Part shown: in pieces, positions 25,981 through 36,635 of the stretch
Position numbering within the stretch: position 1 is the first letter of the stretch
How the letters are laid out: each line of letters begins with the position of its first letter
From: Chryseobacterium sp. 39-10
GTDB lineage: Bacteria; Bacteroidota; Bacteroidia; Flavobacteriales; Weeksellaceae
Length of the DNA: 64,000 nt
Assembly: GCA_001898255.1 (NCBI GenBank)
Contig: MKTK01000011.1
Span: forward strand, 1 to 64,000
Reading direction: 5' to 3'
Translations under genes and position numbers: made by a program
Notes under the pieces: generated by a model
What the model was told of the DNA's origin: nothing
Databases searched by the model: none
What the model saw: the letters and a program-made list of their open reading frames with translations, nothing else

Positions 25981-27210
25981 ATGAAAGAACTAATTTTTAG
26001 AAAGGAAAATTTTATCTTACTATTTTTTTTAGCAATCTACATTTTTTCGGTGGGTTCTGATCCTATATTGGGTGATAGCTTGCCATTTACAGTAGGTGCC
26101 TCCAAAGGTTATGAGTTAGAGTCGAACGCAACTAATCACTTTCTGTATATAAATTTTTTGGCATTAGTCCACAAGATTATTCCATTTATAAACCCACATT
26201 ATCTTTTTTCGGGAATCAGTGTGATTTGTTCTGTTTTGTCTTTGCTAATACTTCGAAATATCTTATTGCTCTTCAACTTCAGTAACATCGTTTGTAATGT
26301 AGTAACTGTTTTGTTTGGGTTTTCGTTTACCTTTTGGCGGATTTCCATTTTTACAGAAGTGTATAGTTTTTACATCTTGTTTGTGACCATATTTTTGTAT
26401 AATGTTTTTTCTTATATTAAAGAGCAAAGAATAGATAATTTATATGGGGCGGCAATATTTTTTGGGATCATGTTTTTAATTCATATTCAGACAATATTAT
26501 TAATACCTTTTTATTTGTATTTTTTGTACAAAAATTTACATGAAAAATCAAAAACAGCGATTGCTGTTTTGATACCTATTGTTTTTTTTTCAGTACTGTT
26601 AATCCCTGTAGTTTTGGGGAGGAATAACTTTATTGCAATATTTACGGATAATGCTTGGGGAAGTTCTTTTTTTAGTCTTGAATTAGAATCAATATTGAGA
26701 AGCGCAGTACGTAATACGGGGTTTTTGCTTTATAATTTTATGTTCTTTATCGCTTTTGCATTCAAAGGTTTCAAAGATTTAGAAAACAAGGAATATTTTT
26801 TTATTGGAATTATACCCTATATTTTTTTTATATTGAAACATGATGTTTCCGACTCTTATGTATTTCAGTTGGTTCCTTATCTTTTTTTATTAATCATGAT
26901 AGCAAGTGGATTATCAAAATTGAATGATTTCAAGTGGATGTATATTGCTGTGTTTTCGTTTCCGCTTGTTTATTTTATAAATTATAAAATAGTAGAATGT
27001 ACTGATGTAGGAAAGAGAATAGATCGTGAAACTGGCTTTAAAGGCGGTACAAAATATTTCTTTTTCCCACCGCTTAAAGGAAACCCAAGTATTGAAGAGT
27101 TTATTTCAGCTTATGAAAAGGGACAGTTTAAGAAATTACCTGTCTTGGAACAAGAAAACTATAAAAGAATGTATTTATACGCAAAAGAATGGAGATTAAT
27201 TAAAACTTAA
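25981..27210 (+). CDS. Polytopic GT-C-like membrane protein (DUF2723/O-mannosyltransferase-like)
   Basis: 409 residues, about ten hydrophobic helices. After TM1 comes [22 protein letters not shown], a periplasmic loop with acidic residues. Later [17 protein letters not shown] resembles the FW...EVY pattern of DUF2723-type GT-C proteins, which transfer sugars from lipid carriers. It is much shorter than typical DUF2723 proteins. Base composition is strongly AT-rich (26461-26520 has 12 G+C of 60), unlike rpoB on its left. First gene of the cassette inserted between rpoB and rpoC; function is inferred from a weak motif only. Confidence 0.6.
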   Translation: MKELIFRKENFILLFFLAIYIFSVGSDPILGDSLPFTVGASKGYELESNATNHFLYINFLALVHKIIPFINPHYLFSGISVICSVLSLLILRNILLLFNFSNIVCNVVTVLFGFSFTFWRISIFTEVYSFYILFVTIFLYNVFSYIKEQRIDNLYGAAIFFGIMFLIHIQTILLIPFYLYFLYKNLHEKSKTAIAVLIPIVFFSVLLIPVVLGRNNFIAIFTDNAWGSSFFSLELESILRSAVRNTGFLLYNFMFFIAFAFKGFKDLENKEYFFIGIIPYIFFILKHDVSDSYVFQLVPYLFLLIMIASGLSKLNDFKWMYIAVFSFPLVYFINYKIVECTDVGKRIDRETGFKGGTKYFFFPPLKGNPSIEEFISAYEKGQFKKLPVLEQENYKRMYLYAKEWRLIKT

Positions 27211-27220
27211 ATATTATTAT

Positions 27221-28388
27221 ATGAAATTTAAATTATGTTTTATGAGTATGATGGTAAGTGTTATACTCCACGCACAAGATTGGGCTTTGTTTGGTAATGC
27301 AAACACTACGCCTCAACAAAATTTTATTGGTACTACTGATAATCAAGATTTATTGCTTAAAACCAATAATATCGAAAGACTTCGAATCTCTAATACCGGC
27401 AGATTTATTTTTCAAGGTGTTATAGGAGGGGAAAATGTATGGAACAAAAATTTATTTTTTGGCGGGGGGGGTAGATTATCCCACTCGAGGCAATAACACA
27501 GTTTTCGGTTTCGGTGCTTTAGCACTTAATATTAATGGTGAAGGGAACACAGCATTTGGAACTAATTCTATGTCACAACTTATAAGTGGAAATGAGAATA
27601 CTTCAATAGGAGTAAATAGTATGGGTAAAGCTAATAATGCAGGAGGAAATGTGAGTTTTGGGAACAATAGCATGGAGGGCTTGGGGGGGTACAATGAGAA
27701 TGTAGCAATTGGTTTTATGTCCTTTAGAAGAGAGTTTGGACAATCATCAGAGAGTGTTTCGTATAATACTGTTATTGGTAGTAGGGCTCTTGCGTATTTA
27801 AGAACTGGTCAAAATAATATTGCAATTGGTTATAGCTCTATTAAACCTATTGTTTCAGGAGATAATAATGTATCTATTGGTGCAAATACTGGACTTAATC
27901 TCATTACAGGAAATGGAAATATTCTAATAGGAAATAATACGTCAACCTCTTCAAGTAATTCTAATAATGAATTAAATATTGGCAATTGGATATATGGGAA
28001 AGGAGGAACAATTGGTATTGGAACTTCAAATGTAAATTGTAGTAATTGTACGGGTTACAAGTTGTTTGTAAAAGAAGGGATAAAAACCGAAAAGATAAAA
28101 GTTGAGTTTGCTGATATGAATGGTTGGGCAGATTATGTTTTTGAGAAAGATTACCCACTAATGTCTATAAAAGAAGTTAAGAATTTTATAGAAAAAAATA
28201 AGCACTTACCCGAAGTTCCTACCGCTGAAGATGTTATGAAAAATGGTTTGGAATTGAAAGAGTTTAATACTTTGTTATTAAAAAAGATCGAAGAACTGAC
28301 TTTACATATTATATACCTACATGAAAAGTTGGAAGAACAAAATGACAAAATGGACAAATTGGAAAAATTGGAACAAAAAAATAAATGA
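27221..28388 (+). pseudogene. Repeat-rich adhesin/tail-fibre-like surface protein, frameshifted at a G8 tract (possible phase-off allele)
   Basis: As read, the frame starting at 27221 (signal peptide [18 protein letters not shown], then [23 protein letters not shown]) stops after 91 residues, just past eight G's at 27464-27471. The +1 frame then runs on to 28388. With seven G's the two join as ...[15 protein letters not shown]... into one protein of 388 residues. The body has repeats of the type NTAFGTNSM / NTSIGVNSMG / NNIAIGYSSI / NNVSIGANTG, as in trimeric adhesin heads. The C-terminal part is the bacteroidetal tail-fibre/endosialidase-chaperone-like segment (WADYVFEKDYPLMSIKEVKNFI, HLPEVPTAEDV) plus a coiled coil. 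The stop overlaps the protease start (ATGA). Phase variation, decay and sequencing error are all possible. Confidence 0.75.
27464..27471 (+). repeat. G8 homopolymer at the frameshift
   Basis: Eight consecutive G's in an otherwise AT-rich gene, exactly where the two reading frames meet. Loss of one G restores the full frame. A second tract, G7 at 27683-27689, lies in the same gene. Confidence 0.9.
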
Positions 28389-29989
28389 TGAGAACTGTTC
28401 TTTGCTTTTTATTTTTTTTTAGTGGATTTTATTTTTTCTCCGCACAAGAGAAAGATCCTTTCCACAGAACTTGTGCCCTTAATGCACCTGCTGAAGTTGA
28501 GGATTTTTTGCTATCAGGTCGTAACTGCGGGAATACTTCAGCGTATTATAATCCTAATCAACATGCAAATCCTTTATATATTCCTCAAATTAGTGATGAT
28601 ATTATATATATAAAGATTAACTTTATTTTTTTAACAAAACCTGATGGAACGGGTAATTTCGAGGAAAATAATCTCGAACATCAGGAATTTATTAATAATT
28701 TAATTGCAGCTTTTAATGGAAGATTAGCACATATTGATCCATCTGTGAGTGGTTGTGAAGTTTTTCCGCAATCAGTTATTGATACTAGAATAAGGGTAAT
28801 TGTTAATAAGATATGGAAAGTGGATCCTGCTTGGGATTATCTAGTAACAGGATTTAATCCCTCGGCAAATAATCCATATGATAATAATAGCGTTTTAATC
28901 CCTGGTTCAACTTATTACTATTCTTATTTGGATTATGATGCTTCCATTCCGAAAGGGTTAAATATCACTTTTGCTAATAATGGAACCATTTATTCGCAGT
29001 ACCAGACTGGGGATTTTTCTAAAACGCCATTAGATTGGGCTGTTTCGGAGTTTCCGTTTTTTAATGAGTTAAGTAATAAATCAAGACAATTTTGGCCTGA
29101 TGTATATAATGGTTTTTTACGGAGAAAGCATTTTATTGTAAATAATCCAAATTACGGAAATCCTAGTTGGGAAACAGTTAAAGCGTGGTATTACGGAGAT
29201 ATGGGATATAGAGGAATGGTACACGAATTAGGGCATAGTTTGGATTTATATCATCACGATTGTGGAGCTAATATTATGAGTTATTCTGCTGGTAATCATA
29301 ACTATTTGAGTATTGAAGATATTTCAAGAATGTACCAAAGTGCATCAGTTTCGAGTGTGAGACAATATTTTACAGAAAATTCTTTTAAAAGCAACAGTAT
29401 CTATGTGAATATGGACGAGCTTTGGGATATTAATTTTAGAAATTATTCTAATGTTAGAGTTGATAACAACTCAAGTTTAAGAACAACATGTAGAATTATA
29501 ATGGCTCCTGAAAGTAAAGTTATTGTAAGAAATGGAAGTAATTTCATTATTGAGGGCGCAGATGTTAGTTCTGCAAATAATACATCATGGAATGGTATTA
29601 AAGTCGAAGGGAATGGATATTGCTTGATATTACCGGATACGGCGATTGATAATGGCTATTTTTATGCTTATACTGATAATACAATTTTACCAAATGGCAA
29701 ATCTACAGATGATAATTTCAGCAATATTAAAATGAGTGCCGAAACATTAGAAGGGCTACATTCTCAAAACTTATTCAGTATTTACCCTAATCCAACAGGA
29801 GAATTTATTTATATTAAATCCAGTGAAAAAATAAGAGTTTTATCTGTTTATGATAGAATGGGGCAAAAAATAATCAGTATTAGAGACGAAGCAAACAAAA
29901 TTGATGTGAAGAATGTCCCAAGCGGAGTTTATATTTTGGAGGTTAAGACGGATCAAGGCATCATAACAAAGAAATTTATAAAAAAATAA
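28385..29989 (+). CDS. Secreted zinc metalloprotease-like protein with T9SS sorting domain
   Basis: 534 residues. The signal peptide covers about 1-20 (..FYFFSAQ). The zinc motif [11 protein letters not shown] (residues 280-290) and the following Met-turn NIMSY identify a metzincin of the M43/pappalysin type, but the usual Gly of HExxHxxGxxH is Asp287. The C-terminal 75 residues ([12 protein letters not shown] ... [21 protein letters not shown]) are a type A T9SS sorting domain, so it is exported across the outer membrane. It overlaps the adhesin stop by 4 nt and ends 17 nt before rpoC. AT-rich codon use matches the rest of the cassette. Activity is likely but not certain given the motif change. 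Confidence 0.78.
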   Translation: MMRTVLCFLFFFSGFYFFSAQEKDPFHRTCALNAPAEVEDFLLSGRNCGNTSAYYNPNQHANPLYIPQISDDIIYIKINFIFLTKPDGTGNFEENNLEHQEFINNLIAAFNGRLAHIDPSVSGCEVFPQSVIDTRIRVIVNKIWKVDPAWDYLVTGFNPSANNPYDNNSVLIPGSTYYYSYLDYDASIPKGLNITFANNGTIYSQYQTGDFSKTPLDWAVSEFPFFNELSNKSRQFWPDVYNGFLRRKHFIVNNPNYGNPSWETVKAWYYGDMGYRGMVHELGHSLDLYHHDCGANIMSYSAGNHNYLSIEDISRMYQSASVSSVRQYFTENSFKSNSIYVNMDELWDINFRNYSNVRVDNNSSLRTTCRIIMAPESKVIVRNGSNFIIEGADVSSANNTSWNGIKVEGNGYCLILPDTAIDNGYFYAYTDNTILPNGKSTDDNFSNIKMSAETLEGLHSQNLFSIYPNPTGEFIYIKSSEKIRVLSVYDRMGQKIISIRDEANKIDVKNVPSGVYILEVKTDQGIITKKFIKK

Positions 29990-30006
29990 TAGATAAAATA
30001 TTTTTT

Positions 30007-33000
30007 ATGTCAAATAAAAATAAATCAAGCAAATTTAGTAAGATCGCGATCGGTCTGGCTTCACCAGAATCCATCCTTCAGGAGTCAAGAGGAGAGGTGC
30101 TGAAGCCCGAAACCATCAACTACAGAACGCACAAACCCGAAAGAGACGGTTTGTTCTGTGAAAAAATATTCGGTCCTGTAAAGGATTACGAATGTGCCTG
30201 CGGAAAATACAAACGTATCCGTTATAAAGGTATCGTTTGCGACCGTTGTGGTGTAGAAGTTACCGAGAAAAAAGTACGTCGTGAGCGTATTGGTCACATT
30301 AATCTTGTGGTTCCTATTGCTCACATCTGGTATTTCCGTTCGTTGCCGAATAAAATTGGTTACTTGTTAGGATTGCCTTCCAAGAAATTGGATATGATTA
30401 TCTACTATGAAAGATATGTAGTTATTCAGCCAGGTATCGCTAAAAAGGCAGATGGTTCCGATTTCGATGATATGGAATTTTTAACAGAAGAAGAGTATCT
30501 TGATATTTTGGATACGCTTCCTGTAGAAAACCAATATCTTGACGATTCGGATCCCAATAAATTTGTGGCAAAAATGGGTGCAGAGGCCGTTGAAGGATTG
30601 CTGAAAAGAATCGATCTGGATGCATTGTCTTTCGACCTTCGTCACAAAGCACACAACGAATCATCAAAGCAAAGAAGAACAGAAGCGCTGAAAAGACTGA
30701 ACGTGGTAGAAGCACTTCGTGGTGCCAACACCAGAATGATCAATAAACCAGAATGGATGATCATGCGTGTACTTCCAGTTATTCCACCAGAATTAAGACC
30801 ATTGGTTCCGTTGGATGGAGGACGTTTTGCAACCTCAGACTTGAATGATCTTTACCGTCGTGTGATCATCAGAAATAACCGTTTGAAAAGATTACTGGAA
30901 ATTAAAGCTCCAGAAGTGATCTTGAGAAACGAAAAACGTATGCTTCAAGAATCTGTAGATTCGTTGTTCGATAACACCAGAAAATCTTCTGCTGTAAAAT
31001 CGGAATCCAACAGACCATTGAAATCACTTTCTGATTCTTTGAAAGGTAAACAAGGTCGTTTCCGTCAGAACTTATTAGGTAAGCGTGTTGACTATTCAGC
31101 TCGTTCGGTAATTGTTGTTGGTCCAAACCTACAACTTCACGAATGTGGTATTCCTAAAGATATGGCAGCCGAATTGTACAAACCATTCATCATCAGAAAA
31201 TTGATTGAGAGAGGAATTGTAAAAACGGTAAAATCAGCAAAAAGAATCATCGATAGAAAAGAACCTGTCGTTTATGATATCCTTGAAAACGTGATGAAAG
31301 GTCACCCAGTTCTTCTGAACCGTGCGCCTACGCTTCACCGTTTGGGTATCCAGGCATTCCAGCCGAAGATGATTGAAGGCAAAGCCATCCAACTTCACCC
31401 ATTGGTAACAACGGCATTCAACGCCGATTTCGATGGTGACCAGATGGCGGTGCACTTACCTTTGGGCCCAGAAGCTATTTTGGAAGCTCAGTTATTGATG
31501 TTAGGTTCTCAAAATATCCTTAACCCAGCGAATGGTTCTCCAATTACCGTACCTTCTCAGGACATGGTATTGGGGCTATACTTCATGACGAAACAGTTGG
31601 ATTCTACTGATGAGGTTAAAGTGAAAGGAGAAGGACTTGCTTTCTACTCTCCGGAAGAGGTAGAAATCGCTTATGCAGAAGGACAAGTTTCTCTTAACGC
31701 AAAAGTAAGATGTAAACTTCCTGTAAAAGAAGAAGGAGAATTGGTGATTCGCCTTATCGAAACTACTGTTGGCCGAATTTTATTCAACCAAATCGTGCCA
31801 AAAGAAGTTGGTTTCGTTAACGAATTGCTTACCAAAAAATCTTTGAGAAATGTAATCGGTAGAATTCTTGCAGACACGGACTTCCCAACAACAGTGAAGT
31901 TCTTGGATGATATGAAAAATCTAGGATACTCTAACGCATTCAAAGGAGGACTTTCGTTCTCATTGGGCGATATTGTAATTCCAGCCGAGAAGAAAAAAAT
32001 GATCGCTACCGCAGTAGAAAATGTGGATGAAATTAAAGCGAACTATAACATGGGTCTTATCACCGATACCGAAAGATACAACCAGGTAATCGACGTTTGG
32101 ACCAATACCAACGCAGGACTAACCGAGATGATTATGAGCAGAATGAAAACCGACCAAGGTGGGTTCAACTCTGTTTATATGATGCTTGATTCCGGGGCGA
32201 GGGGTTCTAAAGAACAGATTCGTCAGTTATCCGGAATGAGAGGTTTGATGGCCAAACCACAAAAAGCCGGTTCTACAGGAGCAGAGATCATCGAAAACCC
32301 GATTGTGGCGAACTTTAAAGAGGGACTTTCCATTTTGGAATACTTCATCTCCACCCACGGTGCTCGTAAAGGTCTTGCGGATACCGCACTTAAAACCGCC
32401 GATGCTGGTTACTTAACCAGAAGATTGGTAGACGTTGCACAAGATGTTATCATTACAGAAGACGATTGTGGCACTTTAAGAGGTACCGAAATTACGCCAT
32501 TGAAGAAAAACGACGAAATCGTTGAGAAAATTTCTGAAAGAATCTTGGGTAGAGTTTCTCTGCACAACATTTATCATCCAGAAACCGACGAAATCATCAT
32601 GGAAGCAGATACACTGATTGATGAAGTTTATGCAAAACAAATCGAGGAAGCAGGTATTGAAGTGGTAGAAGTTCGTTCTCCATTAACCTGCGAAGCCAAA
32701 AAAGGAATTTGTGCAGCATGTTATGGTAGAAACTTAGCGACGGGTAAAACAATTCACATGGGTGAAGCTGTAGGGGTAATTGCCGCTCAGTCCATCGGTG
32801 AACCAGGAACACAGTTGACGCTTAGAACCTTCCACCAAGGGGGAACTGCAGGTAACGTTTCGGTGAATCCGTTTATTGAAGCAAGAAGAGATGGTATCGT
32901 AGAAATGGACGAAGTGCGTACCGTAACTTCTGAAAACGAAGAAGGTAAGAAAGCAGAAATCCTTGTGTCACGTTCTACAGAATTCCGTTTGGTAGCAGAT

Positions 33001-34272
33001 AATTCGACAAGAACACCATTGATGGTAGCCAACGTTCCTTATGGTTCCGAAATCTTCGTGAAGCCGGGCGAAAAGGTGAAAAAAGGTGATATGATCGCCA
33101 AATGGGATCCTTATAACGCGGTAATTATTGCAGAAACTTCTGGTAAAGTAGAATACGAAGATATTATTCAGGGTATTTCATTCCAGTTAGAAATTGACGA
33201 GCAAACCGGTTTCGAAGAAAAAGTAATCTCCGAATCCAGAAATAAAAAAGCAGTACCAACGCTGAAAGTGGTTGATGCCAAAGGCGTTGAGCAGAAAGCA
33301 TACAATTTACCGGTTGGTGCCCACTTAATGGTAAACGATGGTGAGAAAATTAAGGCAGGTAAAGTTTTGATCAAGATCCCTAGAAAATCTGCGAAAGCAG
33401 GGGATATTACCGGTGGTTTACCAAGGGTAACCGAATTGTTCGAAGCAAGAAACCCATCAAATCCAGCGGTTGTTACAGAAATCGACGGGGTAGTTTCTTA
33501 CGGTAAAATTAAAAGAGGTAACCGCGAATTGATCGTGGAAGCTAAAACCGGGGAAATTTCTAAGTATTTGGTGAAACTATCCAACCAAATTTTGGTGCAG
33601 GAGAACGACTTCGTGAGAGCAGGTTCGCCACTTTCTGATGGTTCCATTACGCCAGACGATATCCTTAAAATTAAAGGGCCAACTGCAGTACAGGAATATC
33701 TTGTGAACGAAATCCAAGAGGTTTACCGTTTGCAAGGGGTGAAAATTGATGACAAACATTTCGAAATCATCGTTCGTCAGATGATGACTAAAGTAGAAAT
33801 TGTTGATGGTGGAGATACCCAGTTCTTGGAAGGTGCATTGGAGCACAAATACGACTTCTTAGAAGAAAACAACAGAGTTTTCGGTCTAAAAGTAGTTGTA
33901 GAAGCTGGAGATTCTAAAGAATTTAAACCAGGACAAATGATCACCGCAAGAGAGTTAAGAGACGAGAACTCTAAACTGAAACGCGAAGATCTGCAATTGG
34001 TTGAAGTTCGTGAGGCACTTCCTGCAACGGCAACTCCGGTGCTTCAAGGTATTACCAGAGCGGCATTGCAAACCAAATCGTTCATGTCGGCTGCATCATT
34101 CCAGGAAACTACAAAAGTACTGAACGAAGCTGCGGTTTCCGGTAAAATCGATTACCTTGGTGGTCTTAAAGAAAACGTTATCGTAGGACACAGAATTCCT
34201 GCAGGTACCGGTCTTAAAGATTACCAAAGCATCATCGTCGGTTCTAAAAAAGAATTCGAAGACATTAACTAA
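30007..34272 (+). CDS. rpoC: RNA polymerase beta' subunit
   Basis: 1421 residues. Zinc site 1 is [20 protein letters not shown], the catalytic Mg site is [12 protein letters not shown], and zinc site 2 is built from CGTLRG and [13 protein letters not shown]; the trigger-loop region includes [13 protein letters not shown] and [19 protein letters not shown]. Only 17 nt separate it from the protease gene, so it must be transcribed either through the cassette from the rpoB promoter or from a start inside the protease gene. Confidence 0.98.
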   Translation: MSNKNKSSKFSKIAIGLASPESILQESRGEVLKPETINYRTHKPERDGLFCEKIFGPVKDYECACGKYKRIRYKGIVCDRCGVEVTEKKVRRERIGHINLVVPIAHIWYFRSLPNKIGYLLGLPSKKLDMIIYYERYVVIQPGIAKKADGSDFDDMEFLTEEEYLDILDTLPVENQYLDDSDPNKFVAKMGAEAVEGLLKRIDLDALSFDLRHKAHNESSKQRRTEALKRLNVVEALRGANTRMINKPEWMIMRVLPVIPPELRPLVPLDGGRFATSDLNDLYRRVIIRNNRLKRLLEIKAPEVILRNEKRMLQESVDSLFDNTRKSSAVKSESNRPLKSLSDSLKGKQGRFRQNLLGKRVDYSARSVIVVGPNLQLHECGIPKDMAAELYKPFIIRKLIERGIVKTVKSAKRIIDRKEPVVYDILENVMKGHPVLLNRAPTLHRLGIQAFQPKMIEGKAIQLHPLVTTAFNADFDGDQMAVHLPLGPEAILEAQLLMLGSQNILNPANGSPITVPSQDMVLGLYFMTKQLDSTDEVKVKGEGLAFYSPEEVEIAYAEGQVSLNAKVRCKLPVKEEGELVIRLIETTVGRILFNQIVPKEVGFVNELLTKKSLRNVIGRILADTDFPTTVKFLDDMKNLGYSNAFKGGLSFSLGDIVIPAEKKKMIATAVENVDEIKANYNMGLITDTERYNQVIDVWTNTNAGLTEMIMSRMKTDQGGFNSVYMMLDSGARGSKEQIRQLSGMRGLMAKPQKAGSTGAEIIENPIVANFKEGLSILEYFISTHGARKGLADTALKTADAGYLTRRLVDVAQDVIITEDDCGTLRGTEITPLKKNDEIVEKISERILGRVSLHNIYHPETDEIIMEADTLIDEVYAKQIEEAGIEVVEVRSPLTCEAKKGICAACYGRNLATGKTIHMGEAVGVIAAQSIGEPGTQLTLRTFHQGGTAGNVSVNPFIEARRDGIVEMDEVRTVTSENEEGKKAEILVSRSTEFRLVADNSTRTPLMVANVPYGSEIFVKPGEKVKKGDMIAKWDPYNAVIIAETSGKVEYEDIIQGISFQLEIDEQTGFEEKVISESRNKKAVPTLKVVDAKGVEQKAYNLPVGAHLMVNDGEKIKAGKVLIKIPRKSAKAGDITGGLPRVTELFEARNPSNPAVVTEIDGVVSYGKIKRGNRELIVEAKTGEISKYLVKLSNQILVQENDFVRAGSPLSDGSITPDDILKIKGPTAVQEYLVNEIQEVYRLQGVKIDDKHFEIIVRQMMTKVEIVDGGDTQFLEGALEHKYDFLEENNRVFGLKVVVEAGDSKEFKPGQMITARELRDENSKLKREDLQLVEVREALPATATPVLQGITRAALQTKSFMSAASFQETTKVLNEAAVSGKIDYLGGLKENVIVGHRIPAGTGLKDYQSIIVGSKKEFEDIN

Positions 34273-34280
34273 CAAAAGGA

Positions 34281-34358
34281 GTTAGAAGTTAGATTTTAGA
34301 TATTAGATTTGTATATTTGCGATGAAAGTTATCTAATTTCTAACTTCAAATTTCTAAC
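34281..34358. repeat. Imperfect inverted repeat with a -7 box between rpoC and the DUF3467 gene
   Basis: GTTAGAAGTTAGATTTTAGAT (about 34281-34301) pairs imperfectly with ATCTAATTTCTAACTTC...TTCTAAC (34331-34358). TATATTTG at 34312-34319 lies in the loop and could start the DUF3467 transcript. Short TTAGA units recur through the arms. Confidence 0.5.
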
Positions 34359-34377
34359 ATCAAAAAATTATTTTAAA

Positions 34378-34683
34378 ATGGACAACAACCAAAATCAAGA
34401 TCCAAACAACATCAACATTGAACTTAACGAAATGGTAGCTGCAGGCGTTTATGCTAACCTTGCATTGGTAAACCATTCTCCTACAGAATTTGTGGTAGAT
34501 TTCATCCAAATGATGCCAGGAGTTCAGCAAGCAAAAGTAAGATCAAGAGTAATCTTGGCTCCGCTTCATGCAAAAAGAGTACTTGCTGCTTTGCAACAAA
34601 ACATCAACAACTACGAGCAACAATTTGGTGAAATTAAAGAAGTTGAACCATTCGTGTTAGGACAAAACAACGTTCAGGCGTAA
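34378..34683 (+). CDS. DUF3467 domain-containing protein
   Basis: 101 residues starting MDNNQNQDPNNINIELNE. The domain has EMVAAGVYANLALVNHSPTEFVVDFIQMMPG and RVILAPLHAKRVLAALQQNI, matching DUF3467, a small conserved family often found beside rpoC in Bacteroidetes. The in-frame start at 34309 is rejected because it precedes the likely transcription start. Function unknown; the linkage suggests a role tied to gene expression, but that is inference. Confidence 0.88.
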   Translation: MDNNQNQDPNNINIELNEMVAAGVYANLALVNHSPTEFVVDFIQMMPGVQQAKVRSRVILAPLHAKRVLAALQQNINNYEQQFGEIKEVEPFVLGQNNVQA

Positions 34684-34728
34684 TATTCAAATCATCAAAG
34701 TCATCATCTTTGGTGCTTTTATATCACA

Positions 34729-34758
34729 ATCCCGATTCGCAAGAGTCGGGATTTTTTG
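34729..34758 (+). terminator. Terminator after the DUF3467 gene
   Basis: AATCCCGA (34729-34736) pairs with TCGGGATT (34746-34753), followed by T's. It closes the rpoBC-DUF3467 region. Confidence 0.85.
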
Positions 34759-34864
34759 ATCATGATTTTTGAAGGATGGATAAAAGGTTTGAAGGAGGAT
34801 ATAATGTAAATGTTGCTTAGCATAAGCCAATGAAAATTCGTAACTTGAAAACTTAAAATTCCCC

Positions 34865-35359
34865 ATGAATAAAGGATTATTATTGCTTCTGATGTTGATA
34901 AGTAATGCCGTACTACCCGGAACATTTCAGGCCAACCTCAACGCGCTGACTTTAAAAATGAAAATCATCGGGGTGAAAGATGGCGATACGGTGGAAGGAT
35001 TATACTACCAATTCCCGATCAACATTCGACTTCAGCATATTGATGCCCCGGAAAAAAAGCAGGCCTTTGGCACCAAATCCAAAGAAAAATTATCTGAGCT
35101 TTGTTTTGGAAAAAATGTAACCATCATCAGCAGCGGAAAAAATGGTTCGTATGATTCTCGAGGTCGTCTAATTGCTGAGGTTTTCTTGGAAGATGGCACC
35201 AATGTGAATAAGGAAATGGTAAAGTCGGGCTTGGCGTGGCATTACAAAAAATATTCGTCGAGCAACGAGTATGAAAGATTGGAGGAATTCGCAAAAACTC
35301 GCCGTCTGGGTTTGTGGAGTGATAGCAATGCCGTATCACCTTGGAGTTTCAGAAGATAA
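34865..35359 (+). CDS. Exported thermonuclease-family protein (SNase fold)
   Basis: 164 residues. A signal peptide (MNKGLLLLLMLISNAVLPGTFQA) precedes a staphylococcal-nuclease domain: VKDGDTVEG, RLQHIDAPEKKQAFG, DSRGRLIAEVFLEDG, NKEMVKSGLAWHYKKYS. Residues equivalent to the catalytic Arg-Glu-Arg set (in RLQHIDAPE and RGR) are visible, so a calcium-dependent nuclease is likely. It is probably periplasmic or secreted, scavenging or degrading extracellular nucleic acid. Single gene; a shared terminator region separates it from ribB. Confidence 0.85.
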   Translation: MNKGLLLLLMLISNAVLPGTFQANLNALTLKMKIIGVKDGDTVEGLYYQFPINIRLQHIDAPEKKQAFGTKSKEKLSELCFGKNVTIISSGKNGSYDSRGRLIAEVFLEDGTNVNKEMVKSGLAWHYKKYSSSNEYERLEEFAKTRRLGLWSDSNAVSPWSFRR

Positions 35360-35371
35360 ATTTTGACACTT

Positions 35372-35403
35372 AATAAAAAACCCGATTCATTTAGTGAACC
35401 GGG
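35372..35403 (-). terminator. Terminator of the ribB gene
   Basis: On the minus strand CCCGGTTCA...TGAATCGGG forms a hairpin (35381-35403) followed by T's (A's at 35374-35380 on the plus strand). It lies between the convergent SNase and ribB genes. Confidence 0.8.
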
Positions 35404-35426
35404 AGTATTTTGTGATGGGAAATGCT

Positions 35427-36548
35427 TTACAATGCTACCATTTCCGTTACTTCCACGTCGTAGCCGCCAACCAACGGTTTTTGATTAATGTTTTGGGTAA
35501 TGACACGGAAATTATTAATGCCTAAGTTTTTAAGAATCTGCGTTCCGATACCATAATCACGGAAGTTCGAGGCCAAGGTAGGGCGTTTCTGTTGTCCGTC
35601 TTGATAATCCAAAAACTGTTGCAATTTGCGCATCGTATTCTCGGAGTTCGACACGTTATTGATGAATATTAATGCACCTTTTCCTTCATCGTTAATCATT
35701 TTTGTCACTTTTTCAAGCAACGGTTTTTCTCCAGAAATCAATCGGCTTAATGCATCAAAATAGGAATTTGAAGATTGTACGCGAACCAGCACGGGTTCAT
35801 TTTCTTTCCAGCTGCCTTTCGTCAGTGCAAAATGCATTTGCTCGGTACTGGTCTCTTTAAAGGCGAAAAAATCGAAATCGCCATAGTAGGTTTTCACGGG
35901 TCGTTCTTCAATGCGCTCAATTAAATTTCCTTTTCTAAGTTGATACTCGATTAGATCCTCAATCGACACGATTTTGAGGTCATGTTTCTTTGCCAATTCA
36001 ACCAATTGAGGTAAGCGCGCCATCGTGCCATCTTCATTCATGATTTCGCAAATTACACCCCCTTCTTTAAGGCCGGCAAGTTTGGTAAGATCGATTGCAG
36101 CTTCAGTGTGGCCGGCTCTTTTCAGTACGCCACCTTTTTTGGCACGGAGCGGAAAAATATGGCCGGGCCGCATAAAATCAGTGGGTTTGGTTTTTTCGTC
36201 CATCAATGCCAGAATTGTTCTGCTTCGGTCGCTTGCCGAAATTCCGGTGGAAACGCCTTTGCCCAATAAATCCACCGAAACTGTAAAAGCCGTTTCTTTA
36301 GGATCGCTGCTGCGGGTCACCATGATGTCGAGGCCCAATTCGTCGCAACGTTTTTCTGGAAGTGGTGTGCAGATTAATCCTCTCCCATGAATCGTCATGA
36401 AGTTGATGATTTCTGGTGTCGTCAGTTCAGCTGCCGAAAGGAAATCGCCTTCATTTTCGCGGTCTTCATCATCCACCACGATGATGATTTTGCCATTTTT
36501 CAAGTCTTCAATGGCTTCGGGAATCGTATTCAGTTTTATATCAGACAT
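35427..36548 (-). CDS. ribB: 3,4-dihydroxy-2-butanone-4-phosphate synthase with a degenerate GTP cyclohydrolase II-like domain
   Basis: 373 residues. The N-terminal 205 are Rib[35 protein letters not shown] and [11 protein letters not shown], making the four-carbon unit of riboflavin from ribulose 5-phosphate. The C-terminal half aligns with RibA (ends [21 protein letters not shown]), but the zinc-binding Cys motif is missing: where RibA has a Cys-containing HSEC segment this protein reads [12 protein letters not shown]. So the GTP cyclohydrolase II half is probably inactive and a separate ribA is needed elsewhere. Monocistronic. Confidence 0.9.
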   Translation of the reverse strand: MSDIKLNTIPEAIEDLKNGKIIIVVDDEDRENEGDFLSAAELTTPEIINFMTIHGRGLICTPLPEKRCDELGLDIMVTRSSDPKETAFTVSVDLLGKGVSTGISASDRSRTILALMDEKTKPTDFMRPGHIFPLRAKKGGVLKRAGHTEAAIDLTKLAGLKEGGVICEIMNEDGTMARLPQLVELAKKHDLKIVSIEDLIEYQLRKGNLIERIEERPVKTYYGDFDFFAFKETSTEQMHFALTKGSWKENEPVLVRVQSSNSYFDALSRLISGEKPLLEKVTKMINDEGKGALIFINNVSNSENTMRKLQQFLDYQDGQQKRPTLASNFRDYGIGTQILKNLGINNFRVITQNINQKPLVGGYDVEVTEMVAL

Positions 36549-36635
36549 TTTACTTTCTTAAATTTTTGCAAAGATACTCACAAATCGACCCAACTGCAAT
36601 TTTTATTTGGAATGCGGGTCGCTGTTATTCCTTCC

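Noticed and set aside
27512..27960. CRISPR-like periodicity in the adhesin repeats
   Set aside because: The periodicity is at protein level (NxxxG units of variable spacing) and the DNA repeats are not conserved or evenly spaced.
27221..28388. Adhesin as a prophage tail-fibre gene
   Set aside because: No other phage genes are nearby; Bacteroidetes have many chromosomal proteins with this C-terminal segment and a signal peptide.
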